Under the pieces are notes generated by a model. It ran no database searches, had not been told where the DNA came from, and saw only the letters and a program-made list of their open reading frames with translations. From Coriobacteriaceae bacterium (GTDB lineage: Bacteria; Actinomycetota; Coriobacteriia; Coriobacteriales; UMGS124), in contig JAHZHK010000091.1 in assembly GCA_019420325.1 (NCBI GenBank), positions 1,985 to 10,970 on the forward strand: a DNA stretch of 8,986 bases, written 5' to 3'. Below are positions 1 through 5,965 of this stretch, one piece after another (position 1 is the first letter of the stretch; every line of letters starts with the position of its first letter). Both the position numbers and the translations under genes were made by a program.

Positions 1-1664
1 TCCTTAGCAGCGCCCTCAAAGCCGAGCTGGTCGGCCAGGCCTTCGAGCGTGTCGTCGGCGATGTACTCGGCGGCAGTCATGGGGCCACCCATGGGACCCT
101 GCTCCTGCTGCTCGGGCTCCTCCCAAGTACCCTGGAACTTGGCGTAGGCCTCATCGAGGGAGTCGCGCAGGGACTGGATGTTCTTCTCCGTGGCGTTGAA
201 GCCGGCGTGCTGGGGCAGCGTGTACTGGCGGTACTCGGTGAAGTTGTCGTCACAGATCGCGAACTTGGTCTTGCGGGTCTGGAAGATGTTCTGGTAGCCA
301 CGCTGCTCGGCGGTCGGCCAGAACTCGTTGCAGTAACGCTTGCCGTTCTCGTCTACCCACACAGCCTGGGGCAGAACGCTCATCTTGCCAGGAACGGAAA
401 GACCCTTCATGTTCATGCCGGGAACGGGCGTGGTCTCCAGGTGGGCACCGGCCCAGTAGGCCATCTTGACGCCGGAGCCGTCGCGGCCGAACATGGCGGA
501 GAGCTGCTCGCCCTCGACCAGGGCGTTGTACATGTCGGGGATGAGGTCGTTCATCATCGCGATGTTGCCACCAAAGCCGCCCGTGGCGACGACGACCGCC
601 TTGCAGTTGAACTTGACGTAGCCCTCGTCGTTCTTGGCAACGAGGCCAGCGACCTTGCCGTCGTCCATGATGACGTAGTAGCCGGAGGTGCCGAACATGA
701 CCTGAGCGCCGGCCTCGATGGCAGCCTCACGGTTGTAGGTCTGAATCTTGGTCTCGTTGCAGTCGCCGTAGAAGGAGCAGACGCTGGCCCAGAACTTGAT
801 GCCGTTGAGCTCGTCGAGCTGGTGGGCAGTCTTGGGCAGGAAGTTGGAGGTCATGGTCGCCATGTCCTCCTCAGTGCAGCGGTCGAGGTACCAGTTGGAG
901 CTCTCGGCGGAGTTCTGGGCAAACTTCATGACCAGCGTGGGGTTGGGCACGTTGCCCGTGATCTTCATGAAGTTGTTGTAGAACTCGACGGGGTCGATCT
1001 CGTCAGCACCGTAGGCACGTACGGCGTCGCCGTTGATGCAGGCAAACTCGTTGCCCAGGGCCTGCCAGCTGTCCTCAGAGGCCTTCTCAATCAGGATGAC
1101 ACCGTGGCCCTGCTCGGCGAGCTCACGGGTGGCGGTGATGCCGGCGTAGCCGTGGCCGACAACGACGACCTCGGTGTCGTACTCGGCGACGAAGTCGGTG
1201 ACCTCGGCCGGAGCGGTCTTCCAGTCGGTGTCGAGGGCGGCCTCGGCAGCCTGCACGCTCGCCTCGTCAGCGGTGGCCTGGTCGCCGGCGGTGGCGGCGG
1301 CGAGAGCCGCGTCCATGGCCGTCTTGGCGGCATCAGAGGTGATGGTGGCGCCGGAGACGCCGTCAATCTCGGAGGAGCCGGCGGCGAGCAGCTGGGAAGC
1401 GAGCTCGTCGGCAGCGGCGGCACCGATGTTGGCGGTCTCGCCGGAAGCGTCGACGACGACGTCGGTTACGCTCGTCTCGTCAACCGTGACGGTGACGGTG
1501 ACGTCGGAGGAGATGCCCTTGCCGGTGCCCGTGTAGGTGCCGGGGACAAAACCGGCGGCAGGCGCGGGGGCGTCAGCCAGAGCGGCGGTAGCACCAGCGA
1601 CGGCCATGGCGGCAGCGGCGCCGGCACCGGCGACCTTGAGGAAACTCCTGCGGTTCAGTTCCAT
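1..1664 (-). CDS. Tat-exported FMN/FAD flavoprotein reductase (fumarate reductase-like), C-terminus cut off by window edge
   Basis: No stop codon is reached; 554 residues are visible. The start ATG at 1664-1662 has an AAGGAG ribosome site about 9 nt upstream. The N-terminus MELNRRSFLK is a twin-arginine signal followed by an Ala-rich hydrophobic stretch, so the protein is exported folded. Residues about 40-110 form an FMN-binding domain ending in D101-GVSGATIT, the flavinylation motif in which ApbE-type enzymes attach FMN to Thr (here probably T107). An Ala-rich linker follows. The FAD domain starts near 165 with the dinucleotide motif GHGYAG (170-175), then VVVATGGFGGN (357-367) and GKRYCNE (441-447). 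The family reduces small organic acceptors (fumarate, urocanate, cinnamates) outside the membrane in anaerobic respiration. No CXXCH heme motif is visible, so electrons probably arrive through the FMN. Relatives usually run to 600-650 residues. The substrate is unknown because the usual fumarate-site residues are not seen. It is divergent from the LuxR gene. Confidence 0.93.
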   Translation of the reverse strand, partial: MELNRRSFLKVAGAGAAAAMAVAGATAALADAPAPAAGFVPGTYTGTGKGISSDVTVTVTVDETSVTDVVVDASGETANIGAAAADELASQLLAAGSSEIDGVSGATITSDAAKTAMDAALAAATAGDQATADEASVQAAEAALDTDWKTAPAEVTDFVAEYDTEVVVVGHGYAGITATRELAEQGHGVILIEKASEDSWQALGNEFACINGDAVRAYGADEIDPVEFYNNFMKITGNVPNPTLVMKFAQNSAESSNWYLDRCTEEDMATMTSNFLPKTAHQLDELNGIKFWASVCSFYGDCNETKIQTYNREAAIEAGAQVMFGTSGYYVIMDDGKVAGLVAKNDEGYVKFNCKAVVVATGGFGGNIAMMNDLIPDMYNALVEGEQLSAMFGRDGSGVKMAYWAGAHLETTPVPGMNMKGLSVPGKMSVLPQAVWVDENGKRYCNEFWPTAEQRGYQNIFQTRKTKFAICDDNFTEYRQYTLPQHAGFNATEKNIQSLRDSLDEAYAKFQGTWEEPEQQEQGPMGGPMTAAEYIADDTLEGLADQLGFEGAAK

Positions 1665-2009
1665 ATGTACGCACTCCTTTGTTGGAATTGCCCGGGCCGT
1701 TGGCCAAGGCGTTGCGTTTGCGCCGGGAAAGCAGAGGTCGCATGCGAACGTGAGACGCATGTGCCGCACCCGGCTGGTGACGACTCATACGGTATGCGGC
1801 AAGGGCAGACGTTAAAATCGCTCAACGTTGGTATTTGCCCCCAACCCGTCCCACCACCCAAATGTGCGAGTCTCAAAAGTATTTGGTATAGACACTCCTG
1901 AACTGGGCTTTTAATGGTTGAGCCGCACAAGACGCCGTTTCCCGCTCACAGCTCTCTAACAACCGCGCGAAAAGAACCTCTCGAACTCGACTTTGGTAAT
2001 CGGTCGTTT

Positions 2010-2018
2010 TGCTATAGT
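2010..2018 (+). promoter_or_regulatory. Candidate extended -10 promoter for the LuxR gene
   Basis: TGCTATAGT matches an extended -10 element (TG-n-TATAAT with one mismatch). Upstream -35 candidates are poor: TCGACT at 1987-1992 has a 20-nt spacer and TTTGGT at 1992-1997 a 15-nt spacer. Extended -10 promoters tolerate weak -35 boxes. Transcription would start near 2025 and give a leader of about 240 nt containing the 66-bp repeats. An alternative is TAGACA (1889-1894) with TTTAAT (1910-1915), but its spacer is only 15 nt. Confidence 0.4.
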
Positions 2019-2189
2019 TGCGCTCGAGCAGCTTTCAACGCGGACGGCTTGTGACCCGCTTCAAGATTGCATGCCGAACCTCGCAGAGCCCGCAAATCAG
2101 GCGACAGGGGTGGCGCAGGCATCAAGGGGGATGGCGGGAATCTGGGCGGGGCCCGTCTGGGCAAAACAGGCCGAATCGGCGTGGGTATC

Positions 2190-2204
2190 AAGGAGGACGG
2201 CGTG
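2190..2204 (+). promoter_or_regulatory. Second, upstream in-frame ribosome site plus GTG start
   Basis: AAGGAGG at 2190-2196 is followed after 5 nt by GTG at 2202-2204, exactly as at the preferred start 66 nt further on. The reading frame is open between them, so initiation here would add 22 residues (beginning VNLGKVGLN) to the regulator. The repeat arose by duplication, so this site may be a by-product or a real second start. Confidence 0.5.
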
Positions 2205-2255
2205 AATCTGGGTAAGGTCGGTCTCAACACGGCCAACCAATACGGAACAGGTATC

Positions 2256-2262
2256 AAGGAGG
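2256..2262 (+). promoter_or_regulatory. Ribosome binding site deciding the LuxR start
   Basis: AAGGAGG is placed 5 nt before GTG 2268-2270. The reading frame is open back to a TTG at 2067, but that codon has no ribosome site, and the first membrane helix starts only about 8 residues after GTG 2268. The GTG at 2268 is therefore preferred. Confidence 0.75.
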
Positions 2263-2267
2263 ACGGC

Positions 2268-3767
2268 GTGAGCTCTTCTGCACAGGTTCGAAAAGTGGCG
2301 GCCTTCGCGGCCTTTGTCTGCTTTTTCGCCACCTTTCCCATCTACTCCCCCACCATCGTGGCGATCAACGCCGCGGGCGTTCCCGAGGTCACCACCTGGT
2401 TTGCCCAGGGTATCCTGGGCTTCTCCCTACTCTCCGTTGTGCTGACCTTCGCACCCAGCGGGCAGCCACACACCGCACGGCATGGCAGCCCCCTTTTCTT
2501 TGCCTCCTACTTCATGGGAGTGGCGGGCTACATCGCCCTCGTAGCATTGGGTGCCGACGTCTCCTCGCCCATAGTTAACGCCCTCGGCCTTATATGCTCG
2601 TTCTTTGCAGGCCTGCCCCTCGCTGCCCTTTGCGCAAACTGGGCCGCAATCTTTTTTGGCGAGAGCCTTATGCACCTCACGCTCACATGCGGCTTAGGAA
2701 TCGCAGCGGCGGCCGCCTTCAACCTCGGCGTGTCCGCAATGCCCGTACCCCTGTCCTACCTACTCCATGTCGCAATGCTTGCGGTCGGCACCTTCACACC
2801 GCTTGGCCTGAAGAAGGTCGAGGCCACATCCCCGCAGGCAGACGCGGAGCTCTCGCCAAGCCGTGCGCATGTCAAAACATTCTTATCGGTGATGGGCGCG
2901 CCTCTTCTCGGCATCGCTCTTTCGTCATTTGTTATCGGCATCACGCCCACCACCGTGCTCGACGGCCTGGTGGACACCCAAGTCCTCGGGTCGATTGCTG
3001 CTGGCGTCATCGTTGCAATCGCATGCGGAGTCGCCAGTCACGTCCATATCCCCACCGCGGCCTTCGCGCAACGCCTGCTCATTCCCATCGCCGCAGCGCT
3101 TGTCATGGCGCTTTGCATGTTCCCCGGCGCCAGTCCCGACGCGCAAATCATCGCCGCCTACACGCTCTTCTCCATTGTTGGCGTCATCGCGCTCGCTATG
3201 GGAAGCGGCATTTCCAACGCTCGCGAATTCCCTCGCGACCTGGTGTTTTCCACCATCATCGGAACCTATTGCCTGACCGCCATCCTTGGCCTGGCCTTTG
3301 GAAGCCAGCTCCACGACACCTCGGTCTACCACTCTGGCATCGTCATGGCACTCACGGCGGTCTACGGCGTGTTTACCGTTGCCAATGCCTGCCTCCATGC
3401 GCAGCGCCGCAGCTCTGGCACCATATCTGACGAGGACCTTCTCAGCCTTTCGTGCGACGACGACGCAACGGGCATTGCCCAGGGCGAGGCGTTGGATTCT
3501 GCCCATGCGGACGGCCCGGCTGACAGCCCCGCGAGCGCATTCCCCGTCGAGGCTCGCGTGACGCTGCTCGCCGAACGCTTCGCCCTCACGCCGCGCGAGA
3601 CCGAGATCGTACAGATTCTTGCCCGCGGCCATGGTTGCTCCTTCGTGGCCGAGACGCTGCTCATCTCCAAGAGCACCGTGTACACCCACGTGCGCAACGT
3701 CTATCGCAAGCTCGACGTCTCCTGCCACGACGAACTCATCGCCAGGATTTACGAGCAAGGGAATTAA
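2268..3767 (+). CDS. LuxR-family regulator with 12-helix membrane sensor domain
   Basis: The protein has 499 residues from GTG 2268. Residues about 8-395 contain twelve hydrophobic segments by eye, from KVAAFAAFVCFFATF near the start to SGIVMALTAVYGVFTV before the linker. An acidic linker (about 400-430, SDEDLLSLSCDDD) leads to a LuxR/GerE helix-turn-helix at about 435-499: LTPRETEIVQILARG (from residue 440), then SKSTVYTHVRNVYRKL, all hallmark positions. There is no response-regulator receiver domain. This architecture is common in Coriobacteriia, often beside flavin or molybdopterin reductase genes, and is thought to sense a ligand at or in the membrane. Its divergent position makes the exported reductase the most likely target. 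The ligand is unknown. An alternative start 66 nt upstream would add 22 residues. No clear terminator follows. Confidence 0.93.
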   Translation: MSSSAQVRKVAAFAAFVCFFATFPIYSPTIVAINAAGVPEVTTWFAQGILGFSLLSVVLTFAPSGQPHTARHGSPLFFASYFMGVAGYIALVALGADVSSPIVNALGLICSFFAGLPLAALCANWAAIFFGESLMHLTLTCGLGIAAAAAFNLGVSAMPVPLSYLLHVAMLAVGTFTPLGLKKVEATSPQADAELSPSRAHVKTFLSVMGAPLLGIALSSFVIGITPTTVLDGLVDTQVLGSIAAGVIVAIACGVASHVHIPTAAFAQRLLIPIAAALVMALCMFPGASPDAQIIAAYTLFSIVGVIALAMGSGISNAREFPRDLVFSTIIGTYCLTAILGLAFGSQLHDTSVYHSGIVMALTAVYGVFTVANACLHAQRRSSGTISDEDLLSLSCDDDATGIAQGEALDSAHADGPADSPASAFPVEARVTLLAERFALTPRETEIVQILARGHGCSFVAETLLISKSTVYTHVRNVYRKLDVSCHDELIARIYEQGN

Positions 3768-3820
3768 GGGACGGTTGCGACTACCAAGGTTTGCGCGCCT
3801 CAACCTAAAAGTATGCAAGC

Positions 3821-3836
3821 ACGGTCGCGAGACCGT
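3821..3836. other. Small perfect hairpin after the LuxR gene
   Basis: ACGGTC-GCGA-GACCGT is a perfect 6-bp stem with a GNRA-type tetraloop (GCGA), 53 bp after the LuxR stop. No T-run follows on the plus strand, so it is not a standard intrinsic terminator. It might protect the 3' end or assist Rho-dependent termination. Confidence 0.4.
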
Positions 3837-3860
3837 CAGGAGCATGCGCAAACGCACGCA

Positions 3861-4165
3861 CGGCCCCTGCATGCACCCCGCCTAACCGCCTGTGCTCCTT
3901 CATCGGACGCCCTGCACCGCCACTTGCATAGCGCTCGCGGCCCCTCCGCGCACCCCGCCCCGGCGCCTGCGTTCCTCATCAGGCACCCGGCCCCGCTGCT
4001 CGCGTGGCCCTCGCAGCCTCTCCGTGCACTGCGTCCAACCGTCCGCACCCCTCCATCGGACGCCCCGCACCGCTACTCGTATAGCGCTCGCGGCCCCTGC
4101 ATGCACCCTACCTAACCGCCTGCACTCCTTCATCGGGCGCCCTGCACCGCCGCTCGCATGACCCT
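3861..4165. repeat. Degenerate tandem repeats of 74-79 bp, four units, GC-rich
   Basis: Units begin at about 3861, 3938, 4012 and 4091. Unit 1 and unit 4 are nearly the same: both start CGGCCCCTGCATGCACCC, contain CCTAACCGCCTG and CTCCTTCATCGG, then CGCCCTGCACCGCC. Unit 3 shares the second half (CATCGGACGCCC, TATAGCGCTCG). Unit 2 is the most diverged. A weak fifth copy may start at 4166. Unit lengths differ and are not constant multiples of three, and no ribosome site precedes any frame, so a protein-coding role is unlikely. Confidence 0.75.
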
Positions 4166-4257
4166 CGCACAGACTCATATCCAGCGCTGCACCCAACCCT
4201 GCGGTTCTTTTCCGCACCCTCTCAGGCTTGTGCCCACTTTGTTGGAGATCCCCTCGC

Positions 4258-4288
4258 AAGACATCACCTCACATGAGACGGGTATAAG
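4258..4288 (+). promoter_or_regulatory. Candidate promoter of the bile salt hydrolase gene
   Basis: TATAAG at 4283-4288 matches five of six -10 bases. AAGACA at 4258-4263 matches four of six -35 bases, but the spacer is 19 nt, longer than ideal. The resulting leader would be about 75 nt. This is a weak call from sequence alone. Confidence 0.3.
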
Positions 4289-4368
4289 CACTTGTGGCAC
4301 TACCATCGCCAAACGTCGGCCCGAGGCACATGCACGACACGGCATCGGGCACAAAGGAGGCACCACAT

Positions 4369-5319
4369 ATGTGCACGGGTATCCGCTTCACTGGCAGCAG
4401 CGGCAACATGTATTTTGGACGCAACCTCGACTGGAGTTCCTCCTACGGAGAGCACATCGTGGTGACCCCGAGCGGTTGCGCGCTTCCCCAAGCTTTCGGC
4501 GAACCTGCATGCAGCCCTCATTGCATCATAGGCGTGGGCATCGTCGCCCAGGGCCTGCCACTCTATTTTGACTGCGCCAACGAGGCGGGACTCGCCGTAG
4601 CCGGCCTCAACTTCCCTGGTTATGCCCAGTATGAGCCCGCCCCCAGCGAGGGCAAGACCAACGTCGCCGCATACGAGTTCCCCCTGTGGGTGGCCCGCAA
4701 CTTTACGACCGTCGACGAAGTAGAGGCAGCGCTGGCAAACACGGCCATCGTAGCCAAGCCTATCAACGAGAACTTCCCCGTCTCGATGCTGCACTGGCTC
4801 ATCGGCGATGCCACGCGTTCCATCGTGGTCGAGTACACCGCCGGCGGCATGCACGTGTTCCACGACGATGTGGACGTCCTCACCAACCAGCCTGGTTTTG
4901 CCTGGCACTGCGAGAACCTGCGCAACTACATCACGCTGTCCAGCGACGTGCCCGAGCCCGCCTGCTGGCGCAAGGCCGAGCTCGTCCCCTTTGGCGCGGG
5001 CGCTGGTGCCAGGGCGCTGCCGGGCGACCCCTACTCCACCTCGCGTTTCGTACGCGCCGCATTCTACAACGCCAACTACCCCGAACAGTCCAGCGAGGCC
5101 GCCAACGTCTCGCGCCTCTTCCACACCCTCGGCGGTGTCGCAATGATCGACGGCGCAGCCCGCATGACCGACGGCTCTTTCGAGAAGACCCTCTACACGA
5201 GCTGCTACTCCGCCGCCAGCAAGACGTACTACCTGTCCACCTACGACAACCCCACCATCAAGGCCTACCACCTCGACGACTTCGACCACATGGGCCACGA
5301 GCTCATCGAGAAGAAGTAG
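4369..5319 (+). CDS. bsh: Bile salt hydrolase (choloylglycine hydrolase, Ntn-hydrolase family)
   Basis: The enzyme has 316 residues, the usual family length (314-338). It hydrolyses the amide bond of glycine- or taurine-conjugated bile acids; family members can also attach amines to bile acids. ATG 4369 has AAAGGAGG 8 nt upstream and puts the nucleophile at Cys2 (MCTG), exposed when Met1 is removed. An in-frame extension upstream to 4294 would bury Cys2 and is rejected. The known active-site set is present: C2, R18 and D21 in GRNLDW, N81 in GLNFPGYA, N173 in LTNQPGF, and R226 in STSRFVR. There is no signal peptide, so it is cytoplasmic. The loop before LPGD reads G209-A210-G211, the G-X-G form associated with glycine-conjugate preference; taurine-preferring enzymes have S-R-X there. 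Penicillin V acylase is the main alternative, less likely given GLNFPGYA and the loop. It is a single-gene unit with its own terminator. Confidence 0.95.
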   Translation: MCTGIRFTGSSGNMYFGRNLDWSSSYGEHIVVTPSGCALPQAFGEPACSPHCIIGVGIVAQGLPLYFDCANEAGLAVAGLNFPGYAQYEPAPSEGKTNVAAYEFPLWVARNFTTVDEVEAALANTAIVAKPINENFPVSMLHWLIGDATRSIVVEYTAGGMHVFHDDVDVLTNQPGFAWHCENLRNYITLSSDVPEPACWRKAELVPFGAGAGARALPGDPYSTSRFVRAAFYNANYPEQSSEAANVSRLFHTLGGVAMIDGAARMTDGSFEKTLYTSCYSAASKTYYLSTYDNPTIKAYHLDDFDHMGHELIEKK

Positions 5320-5353
5320 GCACCAGAGCAGGGGACGATATTGTGCCTCACGC

Positions 5354-5393
5354 GGCTGGCTTGCAGGGAACGCCCCGCAAGCCAGCCCTTTTT
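5354..5393 (+). terminator. Intrinsic terminator of the bile salt hydrolase gene
   Basis: A perfect 11-bp stem, GGCTGGCTTGC (5354-5364) with GCAAGCCAGCC (5377-5387), encloses a 12-nt loop that can add GGG/CCC pairs. It is followed by CTTTTT and lies 34 bp after the stop codon. Confidence 0.92.
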
Positions 5394-5401
5394 GTCCAGT
5401 G

Positions 5402-5536
5402 AGCACCTGAGCGGTTCAGATTTCCGCCGATACTCTCCTCAGCGCCAGCAATAACATACATTTCAGCACCTGAGATGTATGTTAAATCATCAAAGCACCA
5501 GTTGACGCATTTTTGAAAATCCTGAAATGTATGTTA
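5402..5536. repeat. AT-richer palindrome and repeat cluster between convergent genes
   Basis: TAACATACATTTCAG (5452-5466), a 3-bp CAC spacer and CTGAGATGTATGTTA (5470-5484) form a palindrome with one mismatch, a U-G pair in plus-strand RNA. A third arm, CTGAAATGTATGTTA (5522-5536), is the exact reverse complement of the first. AGCACCTGAG occurs at both 5402-5411 and 5465-5474. The stretch lies between the bile salt hydrolase terminator and the terminator of the oppositely directed DUF2442 gene, so it is not upstream of any gene seen here. No gene is visible in 5394-5573. It may be a mobile palindromic repeat, a protein-binding cluster or a small RNA. Confidence 0.8.
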
Positions 5537-5573
5537 ATCACACTTTCCATAGTACCCCTCCCCCGCACAGGCC

Positions 5574-5611
5574 AAAAAAGCGGGCCAGCCTCCATGTTCG
5601 GAAGCTGGCCC
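5574..5611 (-). terminator. Intrinsic terminator of the DUF4160-DUF2442 unit
   Basis: On the minus strand a 12-bp stem (5611-5600 with 5593-5582; one U-G pair) with a 6-nt loop GAACAT is followed by CGC and six Ts. It starts 33 bp after the DUF2442 stop codon. The same hairpin and loop recur at 6382-6420. Confidence 0.9.
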
Positions 5612-5644
5612 ACTTTCAAAGTTGGATAATCCGACTGTTTTCGA

Positions 5645-5953
5645 CTATCCTGCCAGCAACCAATCAGGCTGACGGTTATAGGGCACACTGTGCTCGTACA
5701 TATACTCCGGAGCCACGTCAATTTCGCCTTCGGCCCATGAGACAAACCCGTGCTCGACCTTTGGGTTGGAAAATACCTGTTCATCCTTGAGAAGCTCGAA
5801 AGCCGATCCTTCCAGTTCGGTGGTATCGAACAGTCGCTCCTCGCCAGATGCAAACCGGACCAGCAGCATTCCTCCTTGCAACGGCTTTGCCGAAACTACC
5901 CGAGTATCGTGCGTCGGAGAACCCGCAAAACAGATGTCATCGATTTCGTACAT
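5645..5953 (-). CDS. DUF2442 domain protein
   Basis: This is a 102-residue protein, MYEIDDICFAGSP to PDWLLAG. It has the DUF2442 pattern: a short beta-rich start (TRVVSAKPLQGGMLLVRFASGEERLFD), a helix with FELLKD, then the closing motif VEHGFVSWAEGEIDVAPEYMYEHS, matching the family form V-x-x-G-x-x-x-W-x-x-x-x-D-(I/V)-x-P-(D/E)-x-(L/M)-Y. The start ATG 5953 has a TAAGGAGG site that overlaps the stop codon of the DUF4160 gene, with 12 bp between the genes, so the two are translated as a coupled operon. DUF2442 proteins are often encoded next to DUF4160 proteins, and the pair is often suspected to be a toxin-antitoxin module; the role is not known to me. The likely partner is the preceding gene product. 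A terminator follows. Confidence 0.88.
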   Translation of the reverse strand: MYEIDDICFAGSPTHDTRVVSAKPLQGGMLLVRFASGEERLFDTTELEGSAFELLKDEQVFSNPKVEHGFVSWAEGEIDVAPEYMYEHSVPYNRQPDWLLAG

Positions 5954-5965
5954 TGCCGAGCCTCC

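Larger units (their letters stand above)
1665..2267. promoter_or_regulatory. Divergent intergenic region between reductase and membrane LuxR gene
   Basis: This 603-bp stretch separates two divergently transcribed genes and has no convincing gene of its own. It holds several small dyads: CATGCG/CGCATG (1741-1761), TGCCGCA/TGCGGCA (1762-1801) and GTTGG/CCAAC (1827-1845). It also holds a candidate rightward promoter near 2010 and a 66-bp tandem repeat from 2118. I found no convincing promoter pair for the leftward reductase gene. By the usual logic of LuxR-type regulators beside divergent target genes, regulator binding sites would be expected here; that is inference. Confidence 0.6.
2118..2271 (+). 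repeat. 66-bp tandem repeat carrying duplicated ribosome site and GTG start
   Basis: Three copies start at 2118, 2184 and 2250 with an exact 66-nt period; the third is truncated where the regulator coding sequence begins. Copies 2 and 3 share an identical 22-nt block (2184-2205 and 2250-2271) holding AAGGAGG and GTG. Copy 1 is diverged: its ribosome site reads AAGGGGG and its start position reads GGG. Because 66 is a multiple of 3, the copies stay in frame with the regulator and would encode repeats of the form GIKEDGVNLG if translated. Confidence 0.85.
3768..4368. other. Non-coding 601-bp spacer between LuxR and bile salt hydrolase genes
   Basis: No frame on either strand here looks like a real protein; open frames give only Arg/Pro/Ala-rich repeat translations. 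It holds a small perfect hairpin (3821-3836), a tandem repeat block (3861-4165), a short dyad TGCGG/CCGCA (4200-4216) and, at its right end, the leader and candidate promoter of the bile salt hydrolase gene. Confidence 0.7.

Noticed and set aside
207..1901. Long plus-strand open frame (564 codons) opposite the reductase
   Set aside because: It is antisense to a clear Tat-FMN-FAD protein, its translation is low-complexity Gly/Val/Leu/Asp, and it has no ribosome site. High-GC codon bias opens this frame.
2131..2205. Possible 24-residue Trp-containing leader peptide (ATG 2131, stop 2203-2205 overlapping GTG 2202)
   Set aside because: The purine-rich stretch abuts the ATG with no spacer, and the frame is explained by the 66-bp repeat. 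The GTGA overlap is tempting but recurs in copy 3 as part of the repeat.
2067..2267. N-terminal extension of the LuxR protein from TTG 2067
   Set aside because: No ribosome site is present at 2067, the added sequence is Gly/Arg/Lys repeat, and homologous proteins start just before the first membrane helix. The GTG at 2202 remains possible and is reported.
2925..3872. Minus-strand open frame (315 codons) opposite the LuxR gene
   Set aside because: No recognisable domain, charged low-complexity translation, and the plus strand encodes a clear LuxR HTH and membrane helices over the same bases.
3861..4165. CRISPR array
   Set aside because: The repeats are 74-79 bp, degenerate and contiguous, without unique spacers; no cas genes are present.
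4200..4216. TGCGG/CCGCA dyad as a terminator for the LuxR gene
   Set aside because: The stem is only 5 bp, the T-run lies in the loop rather than after the stem, and it is over 430 bp from the LuxR stop.
3900..4259. Open frames on both strands across the 75-bp repeats
   Set aside because: Translations are Arg/Pro/Ala repeats with no ribosome sites, and unit lengths vary without keeping frame.
4294..4368. In-frame upstream extension of the bile salt hydrolase
   Set aside because: It would bury the N-terminal nucleophile Cys2, and it has no ribosome site, whereas ATG 4369 has AAAGGAGG at proper spacing.
4300..5406. Minus-strand open frame (368 codons) opposite the bile salt hydrolase
   Set aside because: It is antisense to an enzyme with a full active-site set, runs into its terminator and has no family features.
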